Positions 1-7,792 of a DNA stretch of 17,655 bases are shown here, piece by piece. The stretch's first letter is position 1. Each line of letters begins with the position of its first letter. A program made the translations under genes and the position numbers. Under the pieces are notes generated by a model. That model did no database searches. It had not been told where the DNA came from and was given only the letters and a program-made list of their open reading frames with translations. The DNA is from Chloroflexota bacterium (lineage in GTDB: Bacteria; Chloroflexota; Dehalococcoidia; UBA3495), in assembly GCA_022563275.1 (NCBI GenBank), contig JADFNR010000071.1, forward strand, positions 1 to 17,655. The letters run 5' to 3'.

Positions 1-89
1 AAGCCCAATACCTTATGGTAGAAATCCTCGGAACGCTGGGCGTCCCTGACCCTGATCACCAAATGTCCCAACCCATTGAGCTTAATCAT
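1..89 (-). CDS. VOC (glyoxalase/bleomycin-resistance/dioxygenase fold) protein, N-terminal fragment
   Basis: Reading the minus strand from an ATG at 87-89 gives 29 residues before the window edge, beginning MIKLNGLGHLVIRV and continuing with a DAQRSEDFYHKVLGL-type segment. This is the usual first beta-strand and helix of a VOC module: a metal-ligand His in 'GHLVI', then the 'FY.kvLGL' helix end. An AGAGGT Shine-Dalgarno sits about 5 bases before the ATG, which supports the start. VOC proteins are small cytoplasmic metal enzymes (glyoxalases, extradiol dioxygenases, epimerases) or binding proteins. The fragment is too short to tell which. It is transcribed divergently from the DUF1501 operon, with about 217 bases between the two start codons. 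The fold call is fairly secure; the function is unknown. Confidence 0.8.
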   Translation of the reverse strand, partial: MIKLNGLGHLVIRVRDAQRSEDFYHKVLG

Positions 90-195
90 GGAATTACCTC
101 TATATCTTGGCGTTCAATGTACCCAATTTTACCACCATTCCTTCCGTTCCCGGCCACCCAGCCCACGTTCCTCTAAACAGCCTCAATGACGTACC

Positions 196-224
196 TCGAA
201 AAGGCGGTCAACAAAGGGTACAAT
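196..224 (+). promoter_or_regulatory. Candidate sigma70-type promoter for the DUF1501 operon
   Basis: TCGAAA (196-201, 4/6 to the -35 consensus) and TACAAT (219-224, 5/6 to the -10 consensus) are separated by exactly 17 bases. Transcription would start near 231. That lies downstream of the alternative TTG start at 226 and so favours translation from the ATG at 307. Found by eye only; chance matches of this quality are common. Confidence 0.4.
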
Positions 225-306
225 ATTGGCCTCTATCTCATCTGATAACCTGTTTCTAATCAAGGGCCAGACACCATTATTTCCACTCCATAGGAGACCG
301 TCATAT

Positions 307-1443
307 ATGACCACCACCAAACGTGAAAAGAGTTTGATCGTTATTCAGCTCACCGGTGGCAACGACTATCTGAACACGGTTGTCCCCTACAGCGAGGGCA
401 GGTATTACGATAACCGCTCAACGGTGAACATCCCTCAAGAGCAGGTGATCGCCATCGACGACCGGTACGGATTCAACCCCAGCATGGGGCCGATCAAAGC
501 CCTGTGGGATGAGGGCAAGGTGGCTGTGATCAACGGGGTTGGCTACGAAAACCCCAACCGTTCCCATTTCCGGTCCATGGACATCTGGCACACCGCCGAG
601 CCCGACACTATTGGAAAGGAAGGCTGGTTGGGCCGGGCGATCCGCGACCTGGACCCGCAGGGCGAGAACGTGCTCACCGGCATCAACTTTGGCCGGGGCC
701 TGCCCAGGGCGCTGGGCTGCCCGGGCGTGTCCGTCGCGTCGGTGGGCGACCTGGAAACCTACGGCCTGTTTCCGGACGTGCAGGACGAAGAACTGCGCAC
801 GTTCACCCTGGAGGCGTTTTCCAGGATGTACGGAGGAGCCGCCGGACGAGACCCGGTGATGGAATTACTGGGCCAGACCGGCCAGGACGCCCTCCAAGGC
901 GCCGACATCCTCCGCACCGCGCCCGCCATGTATTCCTCGACCGTGGAGTACGCCCCCGACGCCTTGGCCCAGAACGTAAAAAGCATCTCCCAGGTGTTCC
1001 ACGCCGGCCTGGGCGCCAGGGTGCTTTACACCCAGCACGGGCCCTCCTTCGACACCCACGCGGGCCAGTTGCCCACCCACGCTATGCTCTGGAACGAGGT
1101 GGCCGGGGCGGTTGGTTGCCTCATGGACGATATGAAGGAACACGGCACCCAGGACGACGCCACCATCTTGATCTTCTCCGAGTTCGGGCGCCGCATCAAG
1201 GACAACGGCTCCGGAAGCGACCACGGCTCAGGCGGCGTGGCATTCCTGATCGGAGGCGCCGTTAACGGCGGGATGTACGGCGAATACCCGTCACTGGCCG
1301 AAGCGGAACAGATCGAAGGAGACCTGCGCTCCAACAACGACTTCCGTTCCATCTACACCGGGATACTGGAGGACTGGCTGGGGCTGGACGCCGCCCCCAT
1401 CGTCAACGGCCAGTTCGAGAAATTCGACATCTTCCAGTCTTAA
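307..1443 (+). CDS. DUF1501 family protein (alkaline-phosphatase/sulfatase-like fold), no signal peptide
   Basis: From the ATG at 307 the product is 378 aa. An AGGAG at 292-296, 10 bases upstream, favours this start; the frame also opens at a TTG at 226, but that adds only a nondescript 27 residues. DUF1501 hallmarks appear in order: 'LTGGNDYLNTVVPY' (about 15-28), 'FDTHAGQ' (248-254), 'FSEFGRR' (290-296) and 'SDHGSGG' (304-310). The Asp and His residues in these motifs are the likely metal ligands of the phosphatase-like fold. The activity of the family is not well established. DUF1501 proteins normally carry a Tat leader and are exported; here the domain begins at about residue 8, so the protein looks cytoplasmic. 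It is followed 44 bases later by DUF1800, the usual partner of this family. Confidence 0.88.
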   Translation: MTTTKREKSLIVIQLTGGNDYLNTVVPYSEGRYYDNRSTVNIPQEQVIAIDDRYGFNPSMGPIKALWDEGKVAVINGVGYENPNRSHFRSMDIWHTAEPDTIGKEGWLGRAIRDLDPQGENVLTGINFGRGLPRALGCPGVSVASVGDLETYGLFPDVQDEELRTFTLEAFSRMYGGAAGRDPVMELLGQTGQDALQGADILRTAPAMYSSTVEYAPDALAQNVKSISQVFHAGLGARVLYTQHGPSFDTHAGQLPTHAMLWNEVAGAVGCLMDDMKEHGTQDDATILIFSEFGRRIKDNGSGSDHGSGGVAFLIGGAVNGGMYGEYPSLAEAEQIEGDLRSNNDFRSIYTGILEDWLGLDAAPIVNGQFEKFDIFQS

Positions 1444-1487
1444 GCGGCCGCTGACCCGGCATTAGCCTGGTCCGATAGAGGATAGTG

Positions 1488-2906
1488 ATGATAAGCAACG
1501 ATACCGTCTTGATGGCCCATCTGCTTCGGCGTGCCGGTTTCGGCGCCAACCGCGACGAACTAGAGGAATATCTTGCCATGGGGTACGAAGGGGCCGTTGA
1601 GACCCTGCTCAATCCTTCAGACCCAGACAACATGCCCGACGACCTCATACGCCGTTATCATGTGGAGCAATCTGAGCTGCGCGACCTGCCCGGCTCAGCC
1701 GCCTACTGGATGTACCGGATGATCAGCACCTCCTGTCCCATGGAAGAAAAGATCGCCCTCTTTTGGCACAGTCTCTTCGCCACCGGCTACGTCAAGTTGA
1801 ACCAGGCCCGCGCCCTGCTCAACCAGGTGGACATGTTCCGGCGGTCCGGTCTGGGAAGCTTTGAGGAACTCCTGGTGGAACTATCCAAGGACCCGGCCAT
1901 GATCGTCTGGTTGGACAACAACGAGAACCACGGCTCCGCCATCAACGAGAATTTCGGCCGGGAGCTTTTGGAACTCTTTTCAATGGGCATCGGGAACTAT
2001 ACCGAGGACGACGTCAAGGAATGCGCGCGGGCCTTCACCGGCTGGACCCTCGGCAACGCGGAATATATGTCGATCCGGGCGGCCAAGGACTCCATCTGGC
2101 CCTACGGCCGCATCGCCTGGCACTTTGACTACCGGCGAGAGGACCACGACGACGGCGAAAAGACCTTCCTGGGAGAGACCGGCCGTTTCAACGGCGAAGA
2201 AATCATCGCCATCATCGTGAAGCAAGAGGCAACTGCCCGGTTCGTGGCCACCCGGCTGTTCCAGTTCTTCGGGGCCGACGAGGTAACCGAGGCGGGAGAA
2301 ACGGTCATCGAAGAGATGATGGCCACCTATTTCTCGTCCGGATACCAGATACGCGATATGCTGCGGACCCTGTTCCACTCCGGGTTCTTCAAGTCGGAGG
2401 ATGCCCGCTTCGCCCGGGTCAAAGGTCCGGTGGAGATGGTGGTGGGCGCCATCCGGATGGCGGGGAATTACCAGAGCCCGTCCTTGGGCATCGAGAAAGT
2501 GTCAAACACCATGTTCTTCATGGGCCAGGGTCTGTTGCGGCCCCCCACGGTTGATGGTTGGCACGAGGGCGCCGAATGGATCGACAGCGGCGCATTGGTC
2601 GAGCGGGTGAACTTCGTGGCCAAGGAATTATCCGATGTGCACAGCCCCGGCGTGCGGTCAATAATCGACCGGCTGGAGGCGAACTCGGACCAAGGGGTGC
2701 TTAAACCTTCGGACCTGGCCGACGGCTGCCTGGACCTGATGGGCCCGATCCAAGTTTCCGATGCAACGCGCTCGGTCCTGGTGGATTATGCCTCTCGGCA
2801 CGGGGACCTGGACCTGAACGGCCACCAACCGGGAGACCAGGCCGAGCAGCAGGTGGGCAACATGCTGCGGCTGGTGGCGGCTACCAGGGAATACCAGCTG
2901 GCCTAA
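1488..2906 (+). CDS. DUF1800 family protein
   Basis: The product is 472 aa from the ATG at 1488. An AGAGGA at 1477-1482 gives proper spacing; an in-frame GTG at 1485 is too close to it. DUF1800 signatures run the length of the protein: 'HLLRRAGFG' near the N-terminus (about 11-19), 'FWHSLFATG' (about 92-100), 'NENFGRELLELFSMG' followed by 'ARAFTGW' (about 150-183), a 'FDYRREDHDDGEKTFLG' stretch, and a C-terminal 'GLLRPPTVDGWHEGAEW' motif. The molecular role of DUF1800 is not known. In many bacteria it is encoded next to DUF1501 and the two are thought to act together, usually outside the cytoplasm. No signal peptide or membrane segment is visible here. The gene lies in the same direction as DUF1501, and its tail is 69 bases before the NHL gene. 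Confidence 0.88.
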   Translation: MISNDTVLMAHLLRRAGFGANRDELEEYLAMGYEGAVETLLNPSDPDNMPDDLIRRYHVEQSELRDLPGSAAYWMYRMISTSCPMEEKIALFWHSLFATGYVKLNQARALLNQVDMFRRSGLGSFEELLVELSKDPAMIVWLDNNENHGSAINENFGRELLELFSMGIGNYTEDDVKECARAFTGWTLGNAEYMSIRAAKDSIWPYGRIAWHFDYRREDHDDGEKTFLGETGRFNGEEIIAIIVKQEATARFVATRLFQFFGADEVTEAGETVIEEMMATYFSSGYQIRDMLRTLFHSGFFKSEDARFARVKGPVEMVVGAIRMAGNYQSPSLGIEKVSNTMFFMGQGLLRPPTVDGWHEGAEWIDSGALVERVNFVAKELSDVHSPGVRSIIDRLEANSDQGVLKPSDLADGCLDLMGPIQVSDATRSVLVDYASRHGDLDLNGHQPGDQAEQQVGNMLRLVAATREYQLA

Positions 2907-2975
2907 GGACTAAAACCGGGGCCGTGGCGGCCACACTTTATCTCCACTGATCTAAGGCTAACTTAGGGGGTTCGC

Positions 2976-4019
2976 GTGAGCACGCAGACCAAATCTTCCG
3001 GAATCGTGCTGGACTACGTCAAGACCATCGGCATCGTGAACAACGGCTTCAGTGGCCGTGGCTTCGCCAATCCCTACGACATCGCAGTCGGCGGTGACGG
3101 CCGGATCTTCGTGCTGAACCGTTGCGACCCGTTGCGCGCCGCCGCGATACGCATCGGCATCTGTAACCTGGACGAAGACTACCTGGGAGAGTTTGGGCGC
3201 GGTTACGGCGCCGGCGACGGACAATTCATTTGGGCCGTGGCCATGGCGCTGGACAGCCAGGGCCGTCTTCACATCACCGACGAGCACAACCACCGGGTGA
3301 CTATCTACGATACCTCTGGCAGCGCGACCGGGGAGTACCTGTCCCACTGGGGTAAAGCCGGGGCCGGAGACGGGGAGTTGAATGGCCCGGCTGGGATCGC
3401 CATCGATTCCTCGGACAATGTTTTCGTGGTGGACCAACACAATTCCAGGGTCCAAAAGTTCACTTCAGAGGGCAAGTTCATCGCCAATTGGGGGTCTTTC
3501 GGAAGCGGCGAGGGGCAATTCAACCTGCCCTGGGGCGCGGCAGTGGACGGCAACGACAATGTTTATATCGCCGATTGGCGCAACGACCGCATCCAAAAAT
3601 TCACCAATGACGGCGAGTTCGTGGCCGCTTTCGGCAGTTCCGGCGAAGGCGAAGGCCAGTTCCAGCGGCCCACCAGCGTGGCCATCGACACGGAAGGCTT
3701 CATCTACGTGGCCGATTGGGGCAACGAACGGGTCCAAGTATTGGGTCCGGACGGAAGTTTCCAACTGATATTGCGGGGAGAGGCCACCGACTCCAAATGG
3801 GCGGAGGACTATTTCGCCTCCAATCCCGAAGAAAAGGCGGAACGGGACGTCTCCAACCTCCTGCCGGAACTGCCGGCTCATCTGAACACCCCGTACCACG
3901 TCTCATCGCAAACGGAGCCTTATTTCTGGGGGCCGGTTTCCGTTTCGTTGGACGGAAAAGGCCGCCTCTACGTGGCCGAGACCAACCGTCACCGTTTCCA
4001 GGTCTACCAGAAACGCTAG
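2976..4019 (+). CDS. NHL-repeat beta-propeller protein (first of two)
   Basis: This 347-aa protein starts at GTG 2976, with an AGGGGG at 2965-2970 as ribosome-binding site. Six NHL units can be picked out at roughly residues 31-62, 83-112, 134-163, 181-210, 228-257 and 318-345. Each has the pattern P/G..IA.D..G.IYVAD..N.RVQ.F, predicting a six-bladed propeller. About 55 residues are inserted between the fifth and sixth blades, rich in charged residues and including 'PEEKAERDVSNLLPELPAHL'. NHL propellers serve as protein- or ligand-binding scaffolds and sometimes as enzymes such as lyases, hydrolases and lactonases. No catalytic set is recognisable here. No signal peptide is visible. It closes the first half of the plus-strand cluster and is followed by a terminator-like hairpin. 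Confidence 0.85.
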   Translation: MSTQTKSSGIVLDYVKTIGIVNNGFSGRGFANPYDIAVGGDGRIFVLNRCDPLRAAAIRIGICNLDEDYLGEFGRGYGAGDGQFIWAVAMALDSQGRLHITDEHNHRVTIYDTSGSATGEYLSHWGKAGAGDGELNGPAGIAIDSSDNVFVVDQHNSRVQKFTSEGKFIANWGSFGSGEGQFNLPWGAAVDGNDNVYIADWRNDRIQKFTNDGEFVAAFGSSGEGEGQFQRPTSVAIDTEGFIYVADWGNERVQVLGPDGSFQLILRGEATDSKWAEDYFASNPEEKAERDVSNLLPELPAHLNTPYHVSSQTEPYFWGPVSVSLDGKGRLYVAETNRHRFQVYQKR

Positions 4020-4034
4020 CCAAACTTCCAACAG

Positions 4035-4076
4035 CCCCGATCCCCGCCTGATCGGGGACCGGCCGGCTTCTTTTCT
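4035..4076 (+). terminator. Rho-independent-like terminator after the first NHL gene
   Basis: A perfect 8-bp stem, CCCCGATC (4035-4042) with GATCGGGG (4050-4057), has a 7-base loop. It begins 15 bases after the NHL stop codon and is followed, after a short GC spacer, by the T-rich run CTTCTTTTCT. It probably ends or attenuates transcription of the DUF1501-DUF1800-NHL unit before the dehydrogenase gene. The GC spacer between stem and T-run is not ideal for an intrinsic terminator. Confidence 0.55.
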
Positions 4077-4117
4077 AACCCATTCATCCTTCGTTCAGTT
4101 TCACAGGAGCGAGAGCC

Positions 4118-5269
4118 ATGAAAGCCGTCGTCTACAAGGGACCATTCGAAGTCGCCATCGAGAATGTTCCGGACCCCGAGATCAAACACCCCAACGACGT
4201 TATCGTGAAGGTCACTTCGAGTTGCATCTGCGGCTCGGACCTGCACATGTACGAGGGCCGCACCGCCGCCCAGCCCGGAATCGTCTTTGGCCATGAAAAC
4301 ATGGGGATCATCCAGGAGGTAGGCCCCGCGGTCAGTACCCTGAAGCGGGGTGACCGGGTGGTGATGCCCTTCAACGTCGCCTGCGGGTTCTGCAAGAACT
4401 GCCAGCGTGGTTTCACCGGATTCTGCAACACGGTGAACCCGGGATTCGCCGGCGGCGCCTACGGATACGTGGCCATGGGCCCTTGGGTTGGCGGACAGGC
4501 GGAATACCTGCAGGTGCCGTTCGCTGATTTCAACTGCCTGCCCCTCCCCGAGGGCACCAAGTGGGAGTCGGATTTCGCACTCCTGGCCGACATATTTCCC
4601 ACCGGATACCACGGAGCTGAACTGGCCGATGTCAGCCCCGGAGAAAGCGTGGCCGTGTTCGGGGCCGGTCCGGTGGGTCTCATGGCCGCCTATAGCTGCC
4701 TGATACGAGGCGCGGCTGAGGTCTACGTCATCGACCACGTGATAGAACGTTTGCACAAGGCCGAAGAGATAGGCTGCGTCCCCATCGACTTCGACAACGG
4801 CGACCCGGTGCAGCAGATCAAGGACCGGCGGGGCGGGCAGGGAGTGGACAAAGGAATCGACGCCGTGGGATACCAGGCGGCCACCGCCGGCTCCTCGGCC
4901 GCGGGTGGAGAACAGACCGAGGCGCCCAACATCGTGCTGAACCAGCTTATCGACGTGGTCAACCCCACCGGCGCTCTCGGCATCCCCGGACTCTATGTCC
5001 CCACCGATCCGGGCGGAGTCGATGAGGGTTCCAAACGGGGCGCCCTATCCATAAACTTCGGCCAATTGTTCGAGAAGGGGCTGAGGCTGGGCACCGGCCA
5101 GTGCAACGTGAAGCTCTACAACGCCTATCTGCGGGACATGATCGTCTCCGGACGGGCCAGCCCCAGTTTCGTGGTTTCTCACGCGGTCCCGCTGGATGAG
5201 GCCCCGGACGCCTACAAGAAATTCGACCAACGGATCGACGGTTACACCAAAGTGATCCTGAACCCCTAA
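4118..5269 (+). CDS. Zinc-dependent medium-chain dehydrogenase, glutathione-independent formaldehyde dehydrogenase-like
   Basis: This 383-aa protein starts at ATG 4118, preceded by a GGAG-containing site. It has the full MDR layout. The catalytic-zinc region holds Cys38 in 'CICGSDLHMYEG' and the 'GHE' at 58-60. The structural-zinc lobe has four cysteines (89, 92, 95, 103). The Rossmann motif GAGPVG lies at 182-187, with an acidic residue at the end of the second strand (Asp206 in 'VIDHV'), which points to NAD rather than NADP. The long 'YGYVAMGPWVGGQAEYLQVP' segment and overall length resemble the formaldehyde dehydrogenase/dismutase branch of zinc alcohol dehydrogenases. The true substrate could be another alcohol or aldehyde. 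The second NHL gene starts 12 bases after its stop, so the two are almost certainly co-transcribed. Confidence 0.88.
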   Translation: MKAVVYKGPFEVAIENVPDPEIKHPNDVIVKVTSSCICGSDLHMYEGRTAAQPGIVFGHENMGIIQEVGPAVSTLKRGDRVVMPFNVACGFCKNCQRGFTGFCNTVNPGFAGGAYGYVAMGPWVGGQAEYLQVPFADFNCLPLPEGTKWESDFALLADIFPTGYHGAELADVSPGESVAVFGAGPVGLMAAYSCLIRGAAEVYVIDHVIERLHKAEEIGCVPIDFDNGDPVQQIKDRRGGQGVDKGIDAVGYQAATAGSSAAGGEQTEAPNIVLNQLIDVVNPTGALGIPGLYVPTDPGGVDEGSKRGALSINFGQLFEKGLRLGTGQCNVKLYNAYLRDMIVSGRASPSFVVSHAVPLDEAPDAYKKFDQRIDGYTKVILNP

Positions 5270-5281
5270 ACTCGGAGACCG

Positions 5282-6304
5282 GTGAATCAGATGCGGATCG
5301 GCAGCGGCTCTAACACCTATGAATGGCAGGACTCTTGGGCGTCAATTCCGGAATCGGAGAGCGCCCAGACCGGTTGGGCGCATCATGGCGTGACGGTAAC
5401 GGAGTCGGGCCAGATAATCACCTACCACCCCGGCGACCCAACCATGATGGTCTTTGATCCTGATGGCTCACTGGTCCGGTCTTGGCCGGTGGACCTGAGC
5501 GACGCCCACGGCATTACGCTGGTGAACGAGGGTGGCCGGGAGTTGCTCTGGATCGCCGACAACGGCCGTAAACGGCAGCCGGCGATAGGGTACGAATACC
5601 CCGGTGGCGGGACCCGCGGGCAGGTGCTGAAGATGGACCTGGAAGGGAATGTCCTGGCCAGTCTGGAGCAACCGGACCTCGATGTTTACCGCGAGGGCAT
5701 GTATTCGCCGACCTGGGTTGCCGTGAACGAAGAACGCCACGGCGGAAACGGCGATGTCTGGGTCGCCGATGGTTACGGACAGAGCTATGTGCACCGGTAC
5801 GACAGCTCTGGAAATTACATCTCCAGCATCAACGGAGAGGAGGGCGGCGCCGGCAGGTTCAGTACTCCGCATGCCATCTTCATCGACCGCCGAGGATCGG
5901 ACCAGCGGGGCGCCGAACTCTATGTGGCGGACCGGGCCAACGGACGGGTCCAGGTGTACGACCTAGAGGGAAATTACAAGCGGGTGTTCGGCAGCGGCTT
6001 CCTCACCACGCCCAGCGGGTTCGTCACCCACGGCGATCTGCTGGTGATCGCCGAACTTCGGGCCCGGCTTACCCTGTGCGGAAAGGACGACGAGTTTATC
6101 TGCTACCTTGGGGCCAACGAACAGGTCTGCGACGTTGATGGATGGCCCAATAATAAGGACGCATCGGGAAACGTCGTTCCCACCAGTCTGCTGGAACCAG
6201 GGAAATTCAACAGCCCCCACGGCCTGGCGGTTGACGCCCAAGGAAACCTCTATGTGGCCGAGTGGCTGATCGGTGGACGGTTCATCCGCCTGGGAAAGAT
6301 CTAG
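5282..6304 (+). CDS. NHL-repeat beta-propeller protein (second)
   Basis: This 340-aa protein starts at GTG 5282, or possibly at ATG 5291; a GGAG at 5274-5277 serves the GTG at close spacing. Propeller blades are marked by 'GDVWVADGYGQSYVHRYDSSG' (about 157-177), 'AELYVADRANGRVQVYDLEG' (211-230) and 'SPHGLAVDAQGNLYVAEW' (311-328), with more diverged blades in the N-terminal half (for example 'ELLWIADNGRKRQP', 87-100). The layout recalls propellers related to peptidyl-alpha-hydroxyglycine alpha-amidating lyase, but I cannot confirm the zinc or calcium sites. It is clearly different from the first NHL protein of this cluster, not a recent duplicate. It lies tightly between the dehydrogenase (12 bases) and the MetE-like gene (35 bases), so it is probably a functional partner of one of them. 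Confidence 0.83.
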   Translation: MNQMRIGSGSNTYEWQDSWASIPESESAQTGWAHHGVTVTESGQIITYHPGDPTMMVFDPDGSLVRSWPVDLSDAHGITLVNEGGRELLWIADNGRKRQPAIGYEYPGGGTRGQVLKMDLEGNVLASLEQPDLDVYREGMYSPTWVAVNEERHGGNGDVWVADGYGQSYVHRYDSSGNYISSINGEEGGAGRFSTPHAIFIDRRGSDQRGAELYVADRANGRVQVYDLEGNYKRVFGSGFLTTPSGFVTHGDLLVIAELRARLTLCGKDDEFICYLGANEQVCDVDGWPNNKDASGNVVPTSLLEPGKFNSPHGLAVDAQGNLYVAEWLIGGRFIRLGKI

Positions 6305-6339
6305 ATCTCTCGATATACCTATTTCCGCCTGGAGCGAAC

Positions 6340-7518
6340 ATGTTTAGAGCCACGGAAGGGATGGTCCTTCCCACAACGATGACCGGGTCGTACCCAAAAC
6401 CAAACTGGTACACCCAAGGGCTGCACGGACGGGCTTTCAAGACGGCGTTGGGCGACAACCAATTCCGGGAGCAATACCTGGACGCGGTGGCGGCGGTGAT
6501 CTCAGACCAAGAGATGGCCGGGCTGGATATCCTGACCGACGGCGACTCCCGCTTCGACCTGGAAGTCGGCGGAAAGTCTTGGTTCTTCTACGTCTTGGAG
6601 CGGCTGGGCGGCCTGCGGGGCAATAAGAGCCTATCCCCAGGATGGTCCGGAGATTACAGCATCCGGCCGGGTCACATCCTCTATGAGGTCCAAGAAGCCT
6701 ATCAACCGCCCATCGTGGCCGAAAAGCTGAGCGCGGGCCGGCTGGATTATTCGGCGATCTGGAAAGTAGCCCAGAAGATGACCCCCAACACGGTCAAGTT
6801 CGGGAGCATCAGCTCCCAATCGCTGACCCGAATGATGTGGAACGAGTTCTACCCAACGGAAAAAGAATTGATCCTCGATCTCTGCGACATCATCAACCAA
6901 GAATTGCGGGAATTGGCGGACTCGGGATGCAAGTTGATCCAGATCGAGGAGCCAAGGCACCACTTCATGGCGCAGGACCCGGCCACGTCCGATGAGGACT
7001 ACCAGTTTTTCACGGATGCGTTCAACCGGGAGGTGAACGGCGTGGAAGCCGAGATCTGGCTTCATACTTGCTGGGGCAACCCGGCGCAGCAGCGCCTGGT
7101 TTCGAATCCATCTTACGAAAAGGCTATCCCCCATCTATTGGAGGTGGATGCCGACGTCATCACCTTCGAAATCGCCGGTTCCGACGGTAAGGACCTGGCT
7201 CTATTCGCCCAGTACGAAACATCCAAAAAGATCGCCATCGGGGTCGTGAACCACACCGATACCGTGGTCGAGTCGCCGGAAAAGGTGGCTGATCTGATCC
7301 GAAGGGCCTTGGAGTACGTGCCGGCAGAGCGGTTGATAATCTCCACTAACTGCGGCTTTGGCCGTGAAGGTATCTCCCGCAGGATCGCCTTCCATAAATG
7401 CGTGGCATTAGTGCAGGGGACCAATATCATTCGCAGGGAATTGGGGTTGCCAGAAGCAACTGTGCGGGCGGCCGACCCTCTTTTCGCTTTCAGTTCGCCC
7501 GCCGCGAATCAAGAATAG
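6340..7518 (+). CDS. Cobalamin-independent methionine synthase (MetE) C-terminal-domain-like protein
   Basis: The product is 392 aa from ATG 6340, with GGAG at 6331-6334; the frame is open further upstream into the NHL gene, but no better start is seen. It has the catalytic-barrel features of the UROD/MetE superfamily: 'TMTGSYPKPNWY' at the N-terminus, 'DQEMAGLDILTDGD' (56-69), 'IEEP' (202-205), and a zinc set of His242 and Cys244 in 'LHTCWGN', Glu277 in 'FEIAG', and Cys338 in 'STNCGFG'. The N-terminal half of full MetE is missing, as in archaeal-type methionine synthases and the epoxyalkane:coenzyme M transferase group. It is therefore a zinc thiol-alkyltransferase-type protein whose thiol and alkyl donor are unknown. 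It is the last gene of the plus-strand cluster and meets the CoA-transferase operon head-on across a repeat-filled gap. Confidence 0.87.
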   Translation: MFRATEGMVLPTTMTGSYPKPNWYTQGLHGRAFKTALGDNQFREQYLDAVAAVISDQEMAGLDILTDGDSRFDLEVGGKSWFFYVLERLGGLRGNKSLSPGWSGDYSIRPGHILYEVQEAYQPPIVAEKLSAGRLDYSAIWKVAQKMTPNTVKFGSISSQSLTRMMWNEFYPTEKELILDLCDIINQELRELADSGCKLIQIEEPRHHFMAQDPATSDEDYQFFTDAFNREVNGVEAEIWLHTCWGNPAQQRLVSNPSYEKAIPHLLEVDADVITFEIAGSDGKDLALFAQYETSKKIAIGVVNHTDTVVESPEKVADLIRRALEYVPAERLIISTNCGFGREGISRRIAFHKCVALVQGTNIIRRELGLPEATVRAADPLFAFSSPAANQE

Positions 7519-7566
7519 TCGCCGGGCTGGAGACTCGGGGCCGATCCTAGATAACCATCCCCAACT

Positions 7567-7625
7567 GTGGTTCGACGGGCTCACCACGAACGGCCTTTCC
7601 GCTCATCCTGAGCCTGTCGAAGGAC
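7567..7625. repeat. Interspersed inverted-repeat element, copy 1
   Basis: Left arm 7567-7593 (GTGGTTCGACGGGCTCACC...) and right arm 7599-7625 (...CCTGAGCCTGTCGAAGGAC) pair at 20 of 27 positions around a 5-base loop. The right half (7594-7625) matches copy 2 at 31 of 32 positions. Elements with the core TTCGAC..GCTCA/TGAGC..GTCGAA recur between genes in many bacterial genomes, especially GC-rich environmental ones. Here the element lies between two converging genes, where its hairpin could end transcription from both sides. Confidence 0.85.
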
Positions 7626-7670
7626 GTGCATCAGTTAAGTCTCCGGTGGAAAAATTCCTGTGCACAAACG

Positions 7671-7761
7671 GTGGTTCGACAAGCTCACCATGAGCGATCT
7701 TGGAGTAATGGCGCCCGCCACCAAGTTACCTTTCCGCTCATCCTGAGCTTGTCGAAGGACC
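7671..7761. repeat. Interspersed inverted-repeat element, copy 2
   Basis: Left arm 7671-7696 (GTGGTTCGACAAGCTCACC...) and right arm 7735-7760 (...CCTGAGCTTGTCGAAGGAC) pair at 22 of 26 positions, but the loop is about 38 bases instead of 5. The left arm matches copy 1 at 22 of 26 positions and the segment 7729-7760 at 31 of 32. In both copies the unpaired positions fall at the same places (GG opposite GG and CC opposite CC), so the symmetric internal loops appear to be part of the element. Together with copy 1 it fills most of the 274-base gap 7519-7792, which holds no gene. Confidence 0.85.
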
Positions 7762-7792
7762 AAATCCTGGGTAGCACGGGGTCGATTTAGCC

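Noticed and set aside
226..306. TTG start for DUF1501 giving 27 extra residues, including an Arg-Arg pair
   Set aside because: The Arg pair is not followed by a hydrophobic Tat core. The ATG at 307 has a good ribosome-binding site, and the candidate promoter would start the message after the TTG.
4016..4756. Minus-strand frame of 246 codons opposite the dehydrogenase
   Set aside because: The plus strand encodes an intact zinc dehydrogenase; the antisense translation has no family features.
7543..7554. CTAGATA-type motif shared by 7.54 kb, 7.79 kb and 13.12 kb as a possible regulatory site
   Set aside because: Two of the three are simply the ATC-TAG ends of two homologous CoA-transferases; the third is probably chance.
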